From Methanofollis ethanolicus (GTDB taxonomy: Archaea; Halobacteriota; Methanomicrobia; Methanomicrobiales; Methanofollaceae), in the NCBI RefSeq assembly GCF_001571385.1, contig NZ_BCNW01000001.1:434001-498000 (forward strand): a stretch of 64,000 nucleotides of DNA, written 5' to 3'. Both the position numbers and the translations under genes were made by a program. The notes beneath the pieces are model-generated. The model saw only the letters and a program-made list of their open reading frames with translations, had not been told where the DNA came from and ran no database searches. Below are positions 61,942 through 64,000 of this stretch, in pieces; within the stretch, counting starts at the first letter, position 1; every line of letters begins with the position of its first letter.

Positions 61942-62928
61942 TTATCCGGCAATCTCTGTTTCAGATGATCTCCAGAGCGTTTCGAATGCCGCCCCCGTCC
62001 CCAGGAAGAGGGCGAGCACCTGCACGAGGAAGCCGAGGACGGGGATGAAGAGAACGATCTGGAAGAGGACGAATCCGCTCACAAACCGCCAGTAAGGGTT
62101 CATTGAGGGAGAGAACCGGTCGGCGATCAGGCCGCCGATCCAGGCGGAGACGAAGAGCCCTGAGATCAGGAAGGAGAGTATCAGGAGCATGCCGATGATA
62201 GCGGCGAAGGGGATGCCGATGATGGTGATCGCGAGGACAAGGCAGGCGAGCGCACCGCCGAGGGTCAGGCCGATGCCGACCAGCGTGTTGATGATCGGCC
62301 GTTCTCTGAGGGTGCCGACGACCGCGCCGAACTGGAGCGGCATGAACCTGATGAGCGCCAGGCCGAGGAGCAGAAAACCGATGGCCGTGATGATCGAGAC
62401 CGGTCCAGGGATCAGGGAGTCGTCAGGCTCTTGCCGCTGGAACTCGACCGAACCTGCGGTGCCGCTGTTTTCAAGACTTTCCGCACTGACGCTCAACACG
62501 CCGGCGACCGCTCCGGCGTTCGAGACGGTTCGCCCCGATATATGGGCGTCCCTGCCGACCGAGGCGTTCTTCCCGATCGTTACCGTGTCGCCGGTGCAGA
62601 CGACGTTCCTCCCGACCGGGGAGTTGATGTCGATCATGCCGCCTGCGGCGACCACCTTTCCGCCCACGTCGGCGTCGATGGTGACCGTGCCCCCTGCGAG
62701 GATCACGTCTCCCCTGACCGGGGCGCGGACGACGACCTCTCCGCCGGCGGCGACCAGGCTTTCGACAGGCGCCTCCACGGTGACGCGGCCCCCAGAGGCG
62801 ACGACGTCGTCATCGGAGGGTTCGGTGATCACGACGTCTGAGCCTGAGAAAAAGAGAACGGCCGACGAAGGAGGGATCAATACGAGAAGGAAGAGGATGA
62901 GGACTGCATACCTGGAGCATCCGGTCAT
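61942..62928 (-). CDS. Bactofilin-like repeat domain with C-terminal membrane domain
   Basis: 328 residues. A signal peptide (YAVLILFLLVLIPPSSAVL) precedes a beta-helix-like domain (about 28-165) made of short repeats alternating VxVxAPVxGxVxxAGGxVxID, typical of polymer-forming cytoskeletal (bactofilin) folds, here placed outside the cell. A linker leads to four or five membrane helices (about 175-315), with the Gly-rich GIGLTLGGALACLVLAITIIGIPFAAIIGM. It may form a surface scaffold anchored in the membrane. A TATA box at 62949-62955 is 24 bases before the ATG, predicting a leaderless mRNA. Confidence 0.82.
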   Translation of the reverse strand: MTGCSRYAVLILFLLVLIPPSSAVLFFSGSDVVITEPSDDDVVASGGRVTVEAPVESLVAAGGEVVVRAPVRGDVILAGGTVTIDADVGGKVVAAGGMIDINSPVGRNVVCTGDTVTIGKNASVGRDAHISGRTVSNAGAVAGVLSVSAESLENSGTAGSVEFQRQEPDDSLIPGPVSIITAIGFLLLGLALIRFMPLQFGAVVGTLRERPIINTLVGIGLTLGGALACLVLAITIIGIPFAAIIGMLLILSFLISGLFVSAWIGGLIADRFSPSMNPYWRFVSGFVLFQIVLFIPVLGFLVQVLALFLGTGAAFETLWRSSETEIAG

Positions 62929-63033
62929 AGTTCCCGTGTGCCCGGAACATATATAGGGTTGTCCGGGTTTGTTATGGCGAGTCCTGTCGTCGTCTCTTCG
63001 GGGCTCGACGATCTCCTGATGTGCCCCTGCGTT

Positions 63034-64000
63034 CTACCGGTGCGTCCCGGCGGGGGTGGGGAGAGGCACCGTGGGTGGTACCGTGGGTGTTTCGCCTCCC
63101 GGCGGCGTCGATGTCGGCTGCGTTGCCGAAGGCATGATGACCGGCGTCCGCAGGTAATTCTTTGCGATTGCGCTCACCGTCTCCGTCTCCAGGTCCACGT
63201 ACACCCGGAGTTGTGCGTCTTTTGTTTCTATTGCGACGGTCAGCACGGTGTCCGACGTTTCCACGCCTCTGGAGGCGCGTGTTATGGTGGTATAGTCCAC
63301 GCCGTGATCTCGTCGTTTTCAGGGAGATAGTCCTGCACGGTGGCGTTCGCAAGGGCGATCCGGATCACCTCAGTCTTTGTCGTGGTATTGAGATCGGTCG
63401 TCTCATTAGTCGGGTGCATGCTCTCTTCAGGCACCGTGCGGACGAGGAGGGCGTGGCCCCAGCGTTCGGGCGACGCCGGCGTCGTCTCGTACACCAGCCA
63501 CCCGATCCTTGCCCAACCGCCGTCCATGTCTATCCTGGTTCTTGTAAGCAGATGCCACTGGGTCTCATTCTCCAGCGGCTGGATGCCTATGATCTCAAGG
63601 GTCGTGAAAAAGTGCAACGGATCTGTGGCCAGGTCGTCGAAGTACCCCACCTTCACGTTCCAGAATATCTCGTCTTCTGGGACGTGTCTGACGTGGGCGA
63701 TGACCGATCGACCGAAGAGGACGCCGGAGATATCCAGGGCACTCGGGTAGTTCCTGGAGGTCTGCGGGTTAAAATGGGTCCCCAGGATCGGAAATTTCCG
63801 GATATCACCATAGGTGGTGTTGAAAAGATAATGCGCGTTCACTCCCCTGTTCCTCCATCCCTCCCCTCCCGAAGATGCGTCCTCCGGAGTCTCGACGATG
63901 CATGAGCAGGTGCAGAAATATTCGTTGTCAGGGTCGCCGTCGTTCGGGTACTGGTACAGAACCGTCGTGGCGGCTACCTCCCCGATCCCCGGGTAGTCCC
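63034..64000 (-). pseudogene. Surface protein, C-terminal part, broken by a one-base frameshift
   Basis: On the minus strand a frame is open from the window edge (EVAATTVLYQYPNDGDPDNEYFCTCSC... onwards, first complete codon 63998) down to a stop at 63282. Its end, ATVQDYLPENDEIT, continues sensibly in the -1 frame as VDYTTITRASRGVETSDTVLTVAIETKDAQLRV, which runs to a stop at 63034. The switch point is near 63296-63300 (GCGTGG), where one missing G would explain it. The protein ends in a Thr/Pro-rich tail. It is probably an exported protein of unknown family, cut by frameshift or by a sequencing error. A GTG at 63842 is not needed as a start because the frame continues upstream. Confidence 0.6.

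Noticed and set aside
63162-63905. 247-codon plus-strand frame at the right edge
   Set aside because: It is antisense to the frameshifted surface protein, whose sequence is far more protein-like. No start signals are visible.
1-64000. CRISPR arrays, rRNA or tRNA genes
   Set aside because: I found no regularly spaced direct repeats of 24-40 bases and recognised no tRNA or rRNA signature. A short tRNA could be missed by eye; a tRNA covariance-model scan would settle it.

Overview
The window looks like part of the chromosome of a methanogenic archaeon of the order Methanomicrobiales (Methanofollis or Methanoculleus are the likeliest genera). The evidence is archaeal-type translation genes (aRF1 with NIKS and GGQ, S12-S7-EF-2), SepRS for indirect Cys-tRNA synthesis, Taw1, an archaeal preQ0 (archaeosine) pathway, an AglB oligosaccharyltransferase, and TATA-box promoters with many apparently leaderless starts. 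Most genes are GC-rich. Genes between about 21.6 and 27 kb are visibly more AT-rich. I see no rRNA, tRNA or CRISPR array.

Layout. 1-0.3 kb: end of a ROK-family gene. 1.0-4.4 kb (minus): a compact operon of three small DUF2178-like membrane proteins, another membrane protein, an ABC ATPase, its permease and an XRE regulator; its promoter carries three related palindromes spaced by whole helical turns. 4.6-9.8 kb: a small membrane protein, a GAF/PAS sensor without kinase catalytic parts, an MFS transporter and a DUF2115 protein. 9.8-30.9 kb: a surface-glycan island with two polyprenyl-phosphate-sugar-type GT2 enzymes, AglB, GMD-like dehydratase, five GT4 glycosyltransferases, a Wzm/Wzt ABC exporter with a coiled-coil methyltransferase, and a sulfatase-fold membrane enzyme with its own methyltransferase and a tiny membrane protein. 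A TnpB-only insertion sequence interrupts this island, and two inverted copies of a 200-bp repeat sit at 0.44 and 25.4 kb.

31-38 kb: small membrane proteins, an FMN-binding PNPOx-fold protein, then a Cys-rich CobN-like chelatase coupled to an ABC-2 type transporter. The partner ChlI-ChlD fusion (38-40 kb) is convergent. The two chelatase promoters carry similar GTCAC...AATTGTGAT elements, suggesting one metal- or tetrapyrrole-responsive regulon. 40-42.8 kb: HD phosphohydrolase and RNB exonuclease. 42.9-49.7 kb is an accessory region: solute-binding lipoprotein, PrimPol-helicase replication protein beside TTGCACC repeats, Cache lipoprotein, HepT/MntA and PemK/MazF-type toxin-antitoxin pairs, and broken duplicates of both antitoxin genes.

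49.7-62 kb is conserved housekeeping. One minus-strand operon encodes prf1-argS-taw1-sepS with touching or overlapping genes. Another encodes queD-queE-queC followed by a Nudix hydrolase and a lipoprotein alpha/beta hydrolase. The plus-strand str operon is rps12-rps7-fusA. The right edge holds a bactofilin-like membrane protein and a surface protein that runs off the window and is broken by a one-base frameshift.

All assignments rest on reading motifs in the sequence. No database search was run. Start codons were chosen from ribosome-binding sites, TATA spacing, gene overlaps and family alignment from memory.
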